Part shown: positions 1-7,159 of the stretch, in pieces
How the letters are laid out: each line of letters opens with the position of its first letter
How positions within the stretch are numbered: the first letter of the stretch is position 1
Source of the DNA: a virus
Length of the DNA: 37,177 bases
Virus record (IMG/VR): IMGVR_UViG_3300011115_000461
Coordinates: 1-37,177 of that record
Strand: one strand, 5' to 3'
The notes under the pieces: model-generated
The model's database searches: none
What the model saw: only the letters and a program-made list of their open reading frames with translations
What the model was told of the DNA's origin: nothing
Made by a program: the position numbers and the translations under genes

Positions 1-131
1 TGACGCAGCTCTATAACCCGAAGTGCGAAAAGTGCGGCCGCTGGATGCGGATGGTCTACACGCCAGCCGCCATCGTCTTCACCGGCAAGGGTTGGGCAAA
101 GAAGGACCGAGCAAAGAAGGAGGGCAAGTGA
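1..131 (+). CDS. FmdB-like zinc-ribbon protein, 3' end only
   Basis: The gene runs in from the left edge; reading in frame from base 3 gives 42 residues ending at TGA 129-131. The visible part has one Cys-x2-Cys knuckle (KCEKCG) followed by a segment resembling the FmdB/regulatory zinc-ribbon family, with the family's typical FTGKGWAKKD near the C-terminus and a Lys-rich tail. FmdB-type proteins are small zinc-binding proteins of uncertain role, common in actinobacterial phages. The stop overlaps the GTG of the next gene, so the two are probably translationally coupled. The first zinc knuckle, if there is one, lies outside the window. Confidence 0.6.
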   Translation, partial: TQLYNPKCEKCGRWMRMVYTPAAIVFTGKGWAKKDRAKKEGK

Positions 132-1471
132 AGCACGCTTCATTCTTCAGCGGAGTCGGTGGTCTTGACCTCGGCTTTGAGCGCGCTGGCATTGAGACGG
201 TGAGCGTCAGCGAGATTGACCCATACGCCAACGCGGTGTTGGCTGAGCGATTCTCAGACGCTCCGAATCTGGGAAGCATCACGGAGGTGGAAGCACATGA
301 CATCCCAGAAGCAGACATCTGGTCAGGCGGGTTCCCCTGTCAAGACCTTAGCGTTGCAGGAAAGCGGGCAGGATTTGCAGGCAAACGCTCAAGCCTTGCC
401 TTCACCTTCCTTGACCTTGTTGAGCAACGCCGACCTCGGTGGCTCGTGTTGGAGAACGTCCCTGGACTCTTCAGCTCCAACAAAGGGGCTGACTTCGGAA
501 GGCTTCTCTATGAAATGGAACAACTCGGGTATGGTGTATCGTGGCGAACTCTGGACGCTCGCTACTTCGGAGTCGCCCAGCGACGCCGCCGAGTGTTCAT
601 TGTCGCAAGTCTTGAATCCGACCGCGCCGGTGAGGTTCTCCTTGAGTGCGAGGGCTGCAAGCGGCATCCTTCGCCGAGCCAACCGCAGAGGCAAGGTGCT
701 GCCAGCGGCGCTCCAGACGGCTCTGGAATCGCTGGCGCAATCACCAGACGATTCAGCAAGGGAGTCAACAGCACCATTGACGAGCCACTCATCGTCAGTC
801 CGTCGCCTGACTCCGACGGAGTGCGAGCGGCTGATGGGTTGGCCAGACGGCTGGACAATCAGCAAGGAGTGGAAGACCCGCAAAGGGTAGGGAACTTTGA
901 GATGTATGACTTCCCTGCTGACTCTGTAGCGCCTTCAATGAACGCACTCAGGGCAAGGGACTTGATGGCGTACCAGACGCGGGTAGACGAGAAGAACGGC
1001 AACTTCAGCCTGAGCGAAGCCGAGGTTGCCAACTCGCTCTCTGCCCTCTGGCCAAGCGACACGAGCCACCGCTCGATGACGCTGGTTCAGGCAGTGATTC
1101 AAGACAGCCGAGAAATGGCAAACAAGACGCAGAACGGTTCAGGAGTTAGTACCGAAGACATCGCCTACACACTTACTCGTATTGACCGACCTGCGGTCTT
1201 CCGTAAATCAGCACGAGCGCAGACAAACAAAGACTCAGAGACCTGGGTTGAGGGTGACGTTGCCAACACGCTGAACTCCTTTGACGTTGGTGATGTCAGG
1301 ACAACGCACGCCATTGTAGGTGGCACGCAAGACGAGGATGCTCTACTGCCAGTCGGACTGGACTCACACCGCTACCGATGCTGCGGCAACGGCGTGGTGG
1401 CTCCAGTCGCCGAGTGGATTGGCAGGAGGATTGTGGAAGTAGACCGCCGATGGCGGGAGGAGGGTAAGTGA
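128..1471 (+). CDS. DNA cytosine-C5 methyltransferase
   Basis: Predicted 447-residue cytosine-C5 DNA methyltransferase. From the GTG at 128, motif I (FFSGVGGLDLGFERAG) comes almost at once, then motif IV with the catalytic Pro-Cys-Gln (GGFPCQDLSVAGKRAG), motif VI (ENVPGLF), motif VIII (QRRRRVFIVAS), a long variable target-recognition region and a motif X-like end (YRCCGNGVVAPVAEWIG). An AGGAGGG Shine-Dalgarno sits 4 bases upstream of GTG 128; in-frame codons back to base 23 are read-through of the previous gene. The usual LTPxECERL helix before motif X is not seen in this frame but appears in the overlapping frame (297-890). The target sequence cannot be read from the protein. It may protect phage DNA from host restriction. 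The next gene starts within its stop codon. Confidence 0.9.
   Translation: MKHASFFSGVGGLDLGFERAGIETVSVSEIDPYANAVLAERFSDAPNLGSITEVEAHDIPEADIWSGGFPCQDLSVAGKRAGFAGKRSSLAFTFLDLVEQRRPRWLVLENVPGLFSSNKGADFGRLLYEMEQLGYGVSWRTLDARYFGVAQRRRRVFIVASLESDRAGEVLLECEGCKRHPSPSQPQRQGAASGAPDGSGIAGAITRRFSKGVNSTIDEPLIVSPSPDSDGVRAADGLARRLDNQQGVEDPQRVGNFEMYDFPADSVAPSMNALRARDLMAYQTRVDEKNGNFSLSEAEVANSLSALWPSDTSHRSMTLVQAVIQDSREMANKTQNGSGVSTEDIAYTLTRIDRPAVFRKSARAQTNKDSETWVEGDVANTLNSFDVGDVRTTHAIVGGTQDEDALLPVGLDSHRYRCCGNGVVAPVAEWIGRRIVEVDRRWREEGK
297..890 (+). CDS. Overprinted gene inside the C5-methyltransferase, MTase-associated protein
   Basis: A 197-residue frame lies wholly inside the methyltransferase gene in a different reading frame. 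It looks real rather than a shadow. ATG 297 has GGAGG at 283-287, 9 bases upstream. The protein carries SPVKTLALQESG near the N-terminus, then SLSARAASGILRRANRRGK, then RRLTPTECERLMGWPDGWT near the end. From memory these match a protein type found with phage cytosine methyltransferases. The last block is the conserved LTPxECERLxGxPD helix of C5-methyltransferases, which the main frame lacks at its expected place. It may act as a partner subunit or supply part of the methyltransferase fold. An upstream in-frame ATG at 216 has no good ribosome site. Confidence 0.55.
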   Translation: MTSQKQTSGQAGSPVKTLALQESGQDLQANAQALPSPSLTLLSNADLGGSCWRTSLDSSAPTKGLTSEGFSMKWNNSGMVYRGELWTLATSESPSDAAECSLSQVLNPTAPVRFSLSARAASGILRRANRRGKVLPAALQTALESLAQSPDDSARESTAPLTSHSSSVRRLTPTECERLMGWPDGWTISKEWKTRKG

Positions 1472-2400
1472 GCAAGCAATACGAGTTCGTTCGCGCTGAG
1501 CAAAGGTCCGAGGTCTGGCACGCGCTTAGAAAGGACGGCATCACGGCGACCGACGTGTCAGTCATCGCTGGGCTGAATCCGTACAAGACGCCGTATCAAC
1601 TCTGGGCTGAGAAGTTGGGCAAGTACGAGCCAGAACCAGTAGGACCAGCAGCCGTTCGCGGCATCCTCCTGGAGAACGCAGTGGCGGAGTTCTACGAGAT
1701 GGAGACTGGCCGCGAACTGCGACGCAGCAACGGCATCGTCCGACTCAAGGAGATTCCCTGGGTGATGGCATCACTCGACCGCACCATCGTCGGCGAGGAG
1801 GGTTTGGTGGAAATCAAGACCAGCACCTCACCGCGCTGGACGTTCTCGGCGCCACCAGAAGTTGCCGCGCAAGTGCAGTGGCAGATGTTTGTCACCGGCG
1901 CACCGTGGGTGGACGTCGCAGTCCTACTTGGTGGTCTGGTCTTCCGCATTGAGCGAGTGGAGGCGAGCCTGGACTTCCAGACCGAGTTGTACCGCAAGGC
2001 AGTGGAGTTTAGGAACGCACTCGCAACGGAGACGCCGCCAACCTTGCAGGGTCAGGACTCAGACGCGCTCGCGGCCGTCGTGCCGCAGGCGAGCGAAGAG
2101 TACGCGCAGGCAACCGATGGCATTGACCGCGTGGCGGCGCTCTATGCCGAAAAGCAGTACGAGGCGAAGCTGCTGGATGAGGAACTTCAGAACCTCGCCA
2201 TCTCGCTGAAGGAAGCCATCGGCGAGAAGGCTGGCATCGTCGGGAACGGATGGCAGGCAACGTGGAAGCAGAACAAAGCGTCGGTCAAGACCGACTGGAA
2301 GGAGGTCGCAGCAAAGGTTGACCCGAAGATTATTGAAGCCGCGACGCGGGAAGTTCCCGGCGCGCGAGTCTTCCGATTCAAGAACGAGGAGGCACTATGA
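1468..2400 (+). CDS. YqaJ-family viral exonuclease (block A copy)
   Basis: 310-residue YqaJ/lambda-exonuclease-fold nuclease that would resect double-stranded ends to give single strands for the annealing protein encoded next. The N-terminus has the family pattern of Arg, then ITATDVSVIAGLNPYKTP and LWAEKLG. The active-site region follows as ASLDRTIV and LVEIKTSTS, the Asp...Glu-x-Lys of the PD-(D/E)XK fold, and QVQWQMFVTG is the usual helix after it. GTG 1468 overlaps the methyltransferase stop and follows GGGAGGAGGG. A diverged copy lies at 28599-29561. This copy writes Glu-Ile as GAAATC at 1810, avoiding GATC, where the other copy has GAGATC. Confidence 0.9.
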   Translation: MSKQYEFVRAEQRSEVWHALRKDGITATDVSVIAGLNPYKTPYQLWAEKLGKYEPEPVGPAAVRGILLENAVAEFYEMETGRELRRSNGIVRLKEIPWVMASLDRTIVGEEGLVEIKTSTSPRWTFSAPPEVAAQVQWQMFVTGAPWVDVAVLLGGLVFRIERVEASLDFQTELYRKAVEFRNALATETPPTLQGQDSDALAAVVPQASEEYAQATDGIDRVAALYAEKQYEAKLLDEELQNLAISLKEAIGEKAGIVGNGWQATWKQNKASVKTDWKEVAAKVDPKIIEAATREVPGARVFRFKNEEAL

Positions 2401-3122
2401 GCAAGGAGATTGCAGCGGCGCTGTTGGCGCCATTCGAGGAGAAGGACTTGAAGCATCGTCCAGGCAGGGCTGGGATGACATTCACCTACGCAGATGCGCG
2501 AGCAGTCGCCCAGAGGCTAGATGACGTTCTCGGCATTGAGAACTGGCAGTTCGAGGTCAAGGTGGCTGACCCAGCGCGTGCCGTAGTTCACGGTTCGCTG
2601 GTCGCAGTCATTGAGGGCAAGACGACGCTGCGACAGGACTTCGGCTATCCAAATTCTGCTCAGGACGACGAGCCGCTGAAGTCAGCAGCCTCGGATGCAC
2701 TCCGAAGGTGTGCCGCGCAGCTCGGCGTGGGTAGGAGCCTCTACAGCCCAGAGAAAGGCGTAGGGGGTGCTGGGATACCACTTGGGCGTGTTCCGCGCCT
2801 CTCCGTGGCTCCTACACCCCTCTCCGTTGATTCTACGAGCGGTCTGACGGATGACCAGGCACTGGCGCTCAAGGCTGCAATGGTGTTCGCCGAGTCTGTC
2901 GGTGGCGACACCTGCTCACACGGTACGCCGTGGGCGCTAAAGCCAGGTGGCGTCAGCAAGGTCAGCGGCAAGCCTTACGGTCCGTTCTATGCGGCCAGCC
3001 ATAAGACGCCTGACGGCGGATGGTGCAAGGACAAGCCAAGCCGAGAGTTCCTCGCCTCGCATCCGACCGAAGAGCCAAAGCCACGGATGGTTCCTGAAGA
3101 CCTCAGCGAGCTGCCGTTCTAA
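2397..3122 (+). CDS. Rad52/Rad22-type single-strand annealing protein (block A copy)
   Basis: 241-residue protein of the Rad52/Rad22 (DdrA-like) type. It would coat resected DNA and promote strand annealing together with the YqaJ exonuclease just upstream. Residues about 1-120 hold the recognisable core: GMTFTYADARAVAQRLDDV, WQFEVKV, then LRQDFGYPNSAQDDEPLKSA and SDALRRCAAQLGVGRSLY. After a variable linker, the C-terminal part has spaced Cys/His residues (GDTCSHG, YAASHK, WCKDK) that may bind a metal, and it ends in an acidic LSELPF tail. The ATG overlaps the YqaJ stop. The block B copy at 30117 shares the core and the tail. Confidence 0.85.
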   Translation: MSKEIAAALLAPFEEKDLKHRPGRAGMTFTYADARAVAQRLDDVLGIENWQFEVKVADPARAVVHGSLVAVIEGKTTLRQDFGYPNSAQDDEPLKSAASDALRRCAAQLGVGRSLYSPEKGVGGAGIPLGRVPRLSVAPTPLSVDSTSGLTDDQALALKAAMVFAESVGGDTCSHGTPWALKPGGVSKVSGKPYGPFYAASHKTPDGGWCKDKPSREFLASHPTEEPKPRMVPEDLSELPF

Positions 3123-3478
3123 TGGGACGGAGGCGGCAACTATTGCGGACGCCACAGGCGGCTAGAAACGAGGTGATTCGAGCCAAAGAGACACCTGAGC
3201 AAAAGTCGCTGAGGAATCTTCGCAGTCGGTTGAATCACTACAAAATATCTGTCTACGAGGCAGAAGACATGCTTGGTCGGCAAGGCGGTGGCTGTGCAAT
3301 CTGCGCTCGTCAGATTCGACTCTCGGAGCCGTATCAGGCGAACATTGACCATAGTCACACCAGTGGCAAGATTCGTGGAATCTTGTGCGCTTTCTGCAAC
3401 AAGGGTCTCAAGTATTACAAGCACCTGAGGCGACTGGATTCTGTCGTCCAGGCTTATCTAGGAGAGGAGGAGGACTGA
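3122..3478 (+). CDS. Recombination endonuclease VII-like (block A copy)
   Basis: 118-residue protein of the endonuclease VII family (T4 gp49-like), which cuts Holliday junctions and branched DNA before or during packaging. It shows the His-Cys type metal site: CAIC in the middle, then IDHSHTSGKIRGILCAFCN, and a short helical C-terminal part. This is close to the family's minimal length. The ATG shares a base with the Rad52-like stop (TAATG). In block B the same function (31342) lies after, not before, the winged-helix gene, so this gene has moved between the two modules. Confidence 0.85.
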   Translation: MGRRRQLLRTPQAARNEVIRAKETPEQKSLRNLRSRLNHYKISVYEAEDMLGRQGGGCAICARQIRLSEPYQANIDHSHTSGKIRGILCAFCNKGLKYYKHLRRLDSVVQAYLGEEED

Positions 3479-3479
3479 A

Positions 3480-3917
3480 ATGACACTCTGGATTAAGTGG
3501 TCAGCGAACGCACACAAGGATGCAGTCATCGCCAGCCTGTCGGACATCGAGTTCCGCGCGTTCATCACCATCCTGTCTGAAGCCAAGCAGCTTCGGAACG
3601 GTGGCGAGTTCCGCGACCGGCGACACGTCGCTGCGGTGGTTGGCGCACGGCTCGCCAGGACCCTTCCGCGGCTCATCGCCGAAGGCCTCCTGACGGAATC
3701 TGGAGAGGGTCTCGTCACCATCTCGAACTGGTCTCGATGGCAAGTGGACCCAACCTCGACCATTCGGCAACAGCGCGCTCGTGCGGGAAAAGGGCTTGTG
3801 TCACGGAATAGTCACGCTACAGAGAAGAGAGAGAGTAGAGAGAGAGAAGAGCAGACTCTTACTAAAGCGAGCAGGATGATTCCACTTCACGAGATTCTGG
3901 GAGGGAGCAAGGGATGA
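3480..3917 (+). CDS. Winged-helix-like protein, possible replication organiser (block A copy)
   Basis: 145-residue protein. The first ~95 residues look like a winged-helix DNA-binding domain (WIKWSANAHKD, EFRAFITIL, LIAEGLLTESGEGLVTISN, WQVDPTS). A highly charged tail (KRESREREEQ) and a short conserved C-terminal helix ending in LHEILGG follow. The layout is like phage replisome-organiser N-terminal domains, but that assignment is inference. GGAGGAGG lies shortly upstream of the ATG. The tail is encoded by a long AG-rich tract at about 3821-3853, and the block B homologue (30908) has a similar tract at the same place. Confidence 0.6.
   Translation: MTLWIKWSANAHKDAVIASLSDIEFRAFITILSEAKQLRNGGEFRDRRHVAAVVGARLARTLPRLIAEGLLTESGEGLVTISNWSRWQVDPTSTIRQQRARAGKGLVSRNSHATEKRESREREEQTLTKASRMIPLHEILGGSKG
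3821..3853 (+). repeat. AG-rich homopurine tract inside the winged-helix gene
   Basis: A run of A and G with only single T and C interruptions covers the end of the winged-helix gene and is made mostly of GA dinucleotides. It encodes the Arg/Glu-rich tail. A comparable tract sits at about 31235-31264 in the block B homologue. Such tracts can form triplexes or easily melted DNA, and phage origins can lie within initiator genes as in lambda O. An origin here is only a suggestion. Confidence 0.5.
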
Positions 3918-4276
3918 TGAGGAACGGAGCAGCACCGCACATTGACTTCAGCGACCTGGAGGGAGTGATACCGAGCAACCCGAAACTCTTGCCAAGCAAC
4001 GTGGACTTCATCTTGGAGAGGCGAGGGAAGTTTCTCTTTGCAGAGTTCAAGAAGCCGGATGAGCAAATCTCTGGAGGACAGAAGATTCTCTTGGAGGCGT
4101 TGAGCAGGGTGCCAGGCTTCAAGGTGTTTGTTGCTACGGGATGGAACGAAGGCACGCACCTCGTGGTCACGCAGCTCACGATGATTCGAGGCACGGACCG
4201 TGAGACCGTGTTCTGCGACCTTGAGGGCTTCAAGCAAAGAATCGCTGCGTGGTACGCGGCAGTGGAGGCAGCATGA
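3914..4276 (+). CDS. PD-(D/E)XK-type small nuclease
   Basis: 120-residue protein resembling VRR-NUC or related PD-(D/E)XK nucleases. The likely active site is SNVDFIL followed by FLFAEFKKPD, giving an Asp...Glu-x-Lys pair, and then SGGQKILLEAL, which resembles the helix after the catalytic strand in this fold. It starts at ATG 3914 overlapping the previous stop, and its own stop overlaps the start of the kinase. No copy is present at the matching place in block B, where a different nuclease-like gene (29558) lies after YqaJ. The family assignment is by motif only. Confidence 0.6.
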   Translation: MMRNGAAPHIDFSDLEGVIPSNPKLLPSNVDFILERRGKFLFAEFKKPDEQISGGQKILLEALSRVPGFKVFVATGWNEGTHLVVTQLTMIRGTDRETVFCDLEGFKQRIAAWYAAVEAA

Positions 4277-4833
4277 ATAGGTCGGTTGCGTTCTTGGGGC
4301 CGCAGGGAAGCGGCAAGTCAACCATCGCGGCGCTCTTCGAGGAGCATCGTGGCTATCAGCGGCACGGCATCGCCGACGCCATCAAGCATGTGGCGAACCT
4401 TGCCTACCGTGCGCTCGGCAAGGAGGAACAGTTCCCAGTTGACCGCGCCAGTGGTCCAGAGATGGTCACTGGGCGCGAGTTGCTCCAGGATATTGGCGCA
4501 GCACTCCGCAAGGTGGACAGGAAGTTCTGGCTCCGCATCTGGAGGCAGGACTACTTCGAGCTGCAACGCATGGGCTACGGCGTGGTGATTGACGACGTGC
4601 GGCTGGATGCCGAGGTTGAGTACCTGAAGATGGTTGACCCTGACATCTTCGTTGTCCGGCTGACGGCATCGCCTGAGGTCAGAGCAGCACGCAGGGGCGG
4701 CAAGTTGATAGGTACGAAGGACATCACCGAAAAGGGCTGGACAGATGCCTATGCAGACCTTACGCTCGATACCAGCAACCTGTCGCCTGAAGACGCCTAC
4801 CGCGTCATCACCGACCAGATGGAGGAGGGCTGA
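4273..4833 (+). CDS. Deoxynucleoside monophosphate kinase-like (block A copy)
   Basis: 186-residue P-loop kinase similar in layout to phage deoxynucleoside monophosphate kinases (T4 gp1 type). It would phosphorylate dNMPs to dNDPs to feed phage DNA synthesis. The Walker A loop GPQGSGKST lies at residues 9-17. ELLQDIGAALRKVD and VVIDDVRLDAEVEYL follow, with an Arg-rich lid-like stretch (VRAARRGG) after them. I chose ATG 4273 because it follows GTGGAGG and overlaps the previous stop; the in-frame start at 4249 lies inside the upstream gene. The block B copy is 31749-32342. Confidence 0.8.
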   Translation: MNRSVAFLGPQGSGKSTIAALFEEHRGYQRHGIADAIKHVANLAYRALGKEEQFPVDRASGPEMVTGRELLQDIGAALRKVDRKFWLRIWRQDYFELQRMGYGVVIDDVRLDAEVEYLKMVDPDIFVVRLTASPEVRAARRGGKLIGTKDITEKGWTDAYADLTLDTSNLSPEDAYRVITDQMEEG

Positions 4834-5027
4834 TGTTCAAGGAACTTGAGATTCTGGCAGCACAAGCCGGCTACCGATTCGCCGAGGCCATCAAGGTTGG
4901 CGAGAAGTGGCACGTCATTCTTGACGACGAGGATGGCGAGATGTCGTTCATCGGCGACACCGTTCAGGAAGCGATTGAGAAAGCCACCGAGAATCTTGTC
5001 CGCATCCTCAATCGGTTTGACCGATGA
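4833..5027 (+). CDS. Conserved small protein h1 (block A copy)
   Basis: 64-residue protein of unknown function. It is acidic, with a beta-like middle (WHVILDDEDGEMSFIGDT) and a C-terminal helix (VQEAIEKATENLVRIL). The ATG shares bases with the kinase stop (TGATG). A diverged homologue holds the same place after the kinase in block B (32339-32554), with the same pattern of N-terminal LAAQAGY-like helix, strand pair and final helix. Conservation across two diverged modules supports a real gene. I do not recognise the family. Confidence 0.7.
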   Translation: MFKELEILAAQAGYRFAEAIKVGEKWHVILDDEDGEMSFIGDTVQEAIEKATENLVRILNRFDR

Positions 5028-5206
5028 GTGCGTGGCAGACCATCGGCGCGTTCATCGCGTTCGCGCAGCTCATTCTTGCGTTCCTGATTGCCGCCAGCCT
5101 TCCCAAGACAAGTAGGTCAGGAGGCGCTGGAGCCGCTACCATCTACCTCATCGTGGCAATTGCCACGGTGGTCTGGATGGCAAGGAGTGCAATGTGGCAG
5201 CAGTAA
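5024..5206 (+). CDS. Small two-helix membrane protein (block A copy)
   Basis: 60-residue predicted inner-membrane protein with two hydrophobic helices: residues about 5-25 (IGAFIAFAQLILAFLIAASL) and 37-55 (IYLIVAIATVVWMA). A Gly/Ser-rich turn joins them (SRSGGAG). The homologue in block B (32551) keeps the size, the two helices and the TVVW motif. ATG 5024 overlaps the upstream stop. Its role is unknown; a lysis-related or exclusion role is possible but nothing in the sequence shows it. The 3' end overlaps the next gene by 13 bases. Confidence 0.7.
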   Translation: MSAWQTIGAFIAFAQLILAFLIAASLPKTSRSGGAGAATIYLIVAIATVVWMARSAMWQQ

Positions 5207-5379
5207 AGACGCAGCGTGGCGGTCCGCGCAAGGAGCCGGTCTTCAAGCCGACCCTCTGCGGCTCGTGCAGCAGCGCCTTGAATACGCTCAAGGAGTCGTG
5301 GCGCGTGAAGGTCATCACCTTCAACGGCACGAAGCGCCAGACACGGTTCGCCTGGTATCACCGAGGCTGCGTCAAGTGA
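5194..5379 (+). CDS. Small Cys-x2-Cys / His-x3-Cys protein (block A copy)
   Basis: 61-residue basic protein with a likely zinc site: CGSC near residue 22 and YHRGC at the C-terminus. It starts with GTG 5194 preceded by AAGGAG and overlaps the membrane-protein gene. The block B homologue (32724-32915) has the same N-terminal VKTxRGG, CTEC and a C-terminal RHKGCVK, so the metal ligands are conserved while the rest diverges. Probably a small nucleic-acid or protein-binding factor; function unknown. Confidence 0.7.
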   Translation: MAAVKTQRGGPRKEPVFKPTLCGSCSSALNTLKESWRVKVITFNGTKRQTRFAWYHRGCVK

Positions 5380-5663
5380 CTCGCATCGAGCGACCAGCGC
5401 CGTTCCTTGACGACAAGGTGGTGGCCGTCCAGGAGGGCGCCGACGCATGGTGTGAGGAGCCAGGAGTTACTGGCCGTGTCTGGTGCAACCTAAGCCAACG
5501 CTACGCCGATGCCATTGCGCCAGACGGCTGGTTCTTCTTGTACGAAGGCATCGGCAATCGCAAGACCAACCTTGACCTCATCAAGCATGGGCTGATGCAA
5601 GTGCAGGAGAGCCGCTTCACCCTAAGCGACGGTGGCTCCGCACTCTTGGCGAGGCTCGTCTGA
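5376..5663 (+). CDS. Conserved protein h2 (block A copy)
   Basis: 95-residue protein of unknown function. I take GTG 5376 as the start because it overlaps the previous stop and matches the length of the block B homologue (32912-33202); the longer in-frame extension to 5088 covers the two preceding genes. Conserved blocks between the copies are VQEGADAWC, RYADAIAPDGWFFL, NLDLIKHG and FTLSDGGSALLARLV. The C-terminal part could be a winged helix, but this is a guess. It is followed directly by the resolvase-like gene (TGATG). Confidence 0.7.
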   Translation: MTRIERPAPFLDDKVVAVQEGADAWCEEPGVTGRVWCNLSQRYADAIAPDGWFFLYEGIGNRKTNLDLIKHGLMQVQESRFTLSDGGSALLARLV

Positions 5664-6037
5664 TGGGCAAGTTTAAGGACCTTGACATCCAGCAACGCAA
5701 CGTGGACCCAGCGAAGAGCCGGCGCGGGAAGAACGCGCGCAACCGAGGCAACTCATTTGAGCGAGAAGTAGCAGCCAAGTTGAACGGCAAGCGCATTGGC
5801 TGGGCTGGTGGACCGACTGATGTGGCGACTGGCATCTACGACATCCAGTGCAAGGTCGGCGGCTCCTATCCTGAGCGCATTGACGGCTGGCTCCGCAAGG
5901 TGCCATTTCGATACGAGAAGCTACGCGCCGTGGTGCTTGGCGACTCACCAGGCGCTGGAACGAAGCGCCGTGGACTTATCGTCTTTGACTTTGAGGAGTT
6001 CGTAGACTTCTTCGGCGAGACGGAGCCAGACGAGTGA
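5663..6037 (+). CDS. Holliday-junction-resolvase-like PD-(D/E)XK protein (block A copy)
   Basis: 124-residue protein with the layout of Hjc-like resolvases: RNRGNSFEREVAAKL at residues about 28-42 supplies the first Glu, then a Thr-Asp-Val strand, then YDIQCKVGG. The usual Glu of the E-x-K pair is a Gln here, and the block B homologue (33199) also has AQCK, so the change is conserved and not a sequencing error. It would cut or bind branched DNA. The C-terminus ends in an acidic FDFEEFVDFF helix. It begins in the stop of the previous gene. Confidence 0.75.
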   Translation: MGKFKDLDIQQRNVDPAKSRRGKNARNRGNSFEREVAAKLNGKRIGWAGGPTDVATGIYDIQCKVGGSYPERIDGWLRKVPFRYEKLRAVVLGDSPGAGTKRRGLIVFDFEEFVDFFGETEPDE

Positions 6038-6102
6038 TTGGCGTCATCGGTCTGCTCATTGTCTTCGCCATCGTCTGGTGGTTAGCGGAGACGAGTGAGT
6101 GA
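6034..6102 (+). CDS. 22-residue single-helix membrane microprotein
   Basis: A tiny frame starts at GTG 6034, overlapping the resolvase stop, and ends at TGA 6100-6102, overlapping the GTG of the RlpA-like gene. It encodes one hydrophobic helix (GVIGLLIVFAIVWWLA) followed by an acidic tail. Overlaps at both ends match the coupling used by neighbouring genes and fill the only gap between them. No counterpart is visible at this point in block B. It may be a real microprotein or only a coupling leader. Confidence 0.45.
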   Translation: MIGVIGLLIVFAIVWWLAETSE

Positions 6103-6524
6103 CTTCGCTCCTCTTGGCAGTGGTGTTGGCGTTCACGCCAGGCTGCCAAGTCAAGACGGCACATGGCGTGCCGGTCGGCGGTGTCTCCTCGTGGTACGAC
6201 GCGACCTACACGCCGAAGCACGGCAACGGTGGGCAGACAACCTGGTACACCCGCAAGGGCATCATCTTCTACGCAGCAGTTGGCACCTTCCGCTTCGGAG
6301 ACAAACCGTATGGTCTGAAAGTTTGTCGAGCTGACGACCGAACGACGTGTGTGCAGGTGACGGTCGTGGACCATTGCGGCCGCTGTAAGGCTGACCTGAA
6401 GAAGCCGTGGCATAGCAGGAGTCGCAACATTGACCTGAGTCCAGCAGCATTCAGTAGGCTCAGAGGCTTGCAGTTTGGCGTCTTGCAAGTCATACTCACC
6501 GAATATAATCCAGGAGGACGATAG
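6099..6524 (+). CDS. RlpA-like double-psi beta-barrel protein, exported (block A copy)
   Basis: 141-residue protein with a hydrophobic N-terminal signal (TSLLLAVVLAFTPGC) and an RlpA-like double-psi beta-barrel. The recognisable parts are GVSSWYDATY, FGDKPYGLKVCRADD, VTVVDHCGRC and IDLSPAAFSRL, then GVLQVILTEY. RlpA-type domains bind or cleave peptidoglycan glycan strands, so a cell-wall role outside the membrane is likely. Paired cysteines (VCRAD...TCV, HCGRC) suggest disulfides. In block B the homologue (34141) lies after the class I methyltransferase rather than before it. Confidence 0.75.
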   Translation: MTSLLLAVVLAFTPGCQVKTAHGVPVGGVSSWYDATYTPKHGNGGQTTWYTRKGIIFYAAVGTFRFGDKPYGLKVCRADDRTTCVQVTVVDHCGRCKADLKKPWHSRSRNIDLSPAAFSRLRGLQFGVLQVILTEYNPGGR

Positions 6525-6532
6525 GAGGACGG

Positions 6533-7159
6533 ATGACAACAGTTCGCTCAATCTCCGGCGCTTGGCTCAAGACCGTCGCCAAGAACGCCTTCCCAGAGAA
6601 GACACCACGCGGCCGCGTTGAGGCGCTGGCTGATGCACTAGAGATTAGTCGCCGCAGTTGCTATGCCTATGTCGCTGAGGAGCGTCGCGTGCCGGAGGAT
6701 GTTGAGCAGCGATTCATCGCACTTTTCGGCGCAGTCGCTGACGATGGTTGGCGTCTTATTGAAATGCAGCGACCGCACCGCAAGAAGGAACACAAGCCGC
6801 TGAAGAACGGCAAGGTGCCAGGTCACACCAAAGAGCATGTGCAGTTCAACCGTAATGAGTGGCGCGGCGCTGCAATGCACAACGCCACCATCCTCTCGCA
6901 AGACACGCTCGGTCACGCGCTGCGCTGGGAGCAGAACAGCGTCACCGTCGGGCAGTGCGTCATGGTCGAGGAGGACCTTGACGAGGAGGAGGCGCGCAAG
7001 AAGTTTCCGCATAACTTTGACTTGCTCGCCGTAGAGCAGGACTGGCTCGCCATCTGCCAACTGTGCGGACTGGTTGGCGCCGTTGATGACAGGACGAAAG
7101 AGGTCAATGGCATGGTCTTCCGCGTGTCATGCAGCACCTTCTCGTACAAAGTCCAATGA
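6533..7159 (+). CDS. Unknown protein with N-terminal helix-turn-helix-like region
   Basis: 208-residue protein that I do not recognise. Residues about 20-70 resemble a Cro/XRE-type helix-turn-helix (GRVEALADALEISRRSCY, then EDVEQRFIALFG). A basic linker (HRKKEHKPLKNG) follows, then an acidic stretch (EEDLDEEEARKKF) and a C-terminal region with CQLCG and VSCST cysteines. GGAGGACGG stands just before the ATG. No homologue is visible in block B, so it is specific to the A module and may be a regulator. The next gene starts in its stop. Confidence 0.55.
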   Translation: MTTVRSISGAWLKTVAKNAFPEKTPRGRVEALADALEISRRSCYAYVAEERRVPEDVEQRFIALFGAVADDGWRLIEMQRPHRKKEHKPLKNGKVPGHTKEHVQFNRNEWRGAAMHNATILSQDTLGHALRWEQNSVTVGQCVMVEEDLDEEEARKKFPHNFDLLAVEQDWLAICQLCGLVGAVDDRTKEVNGMVFRVSCSTFSYKVQ

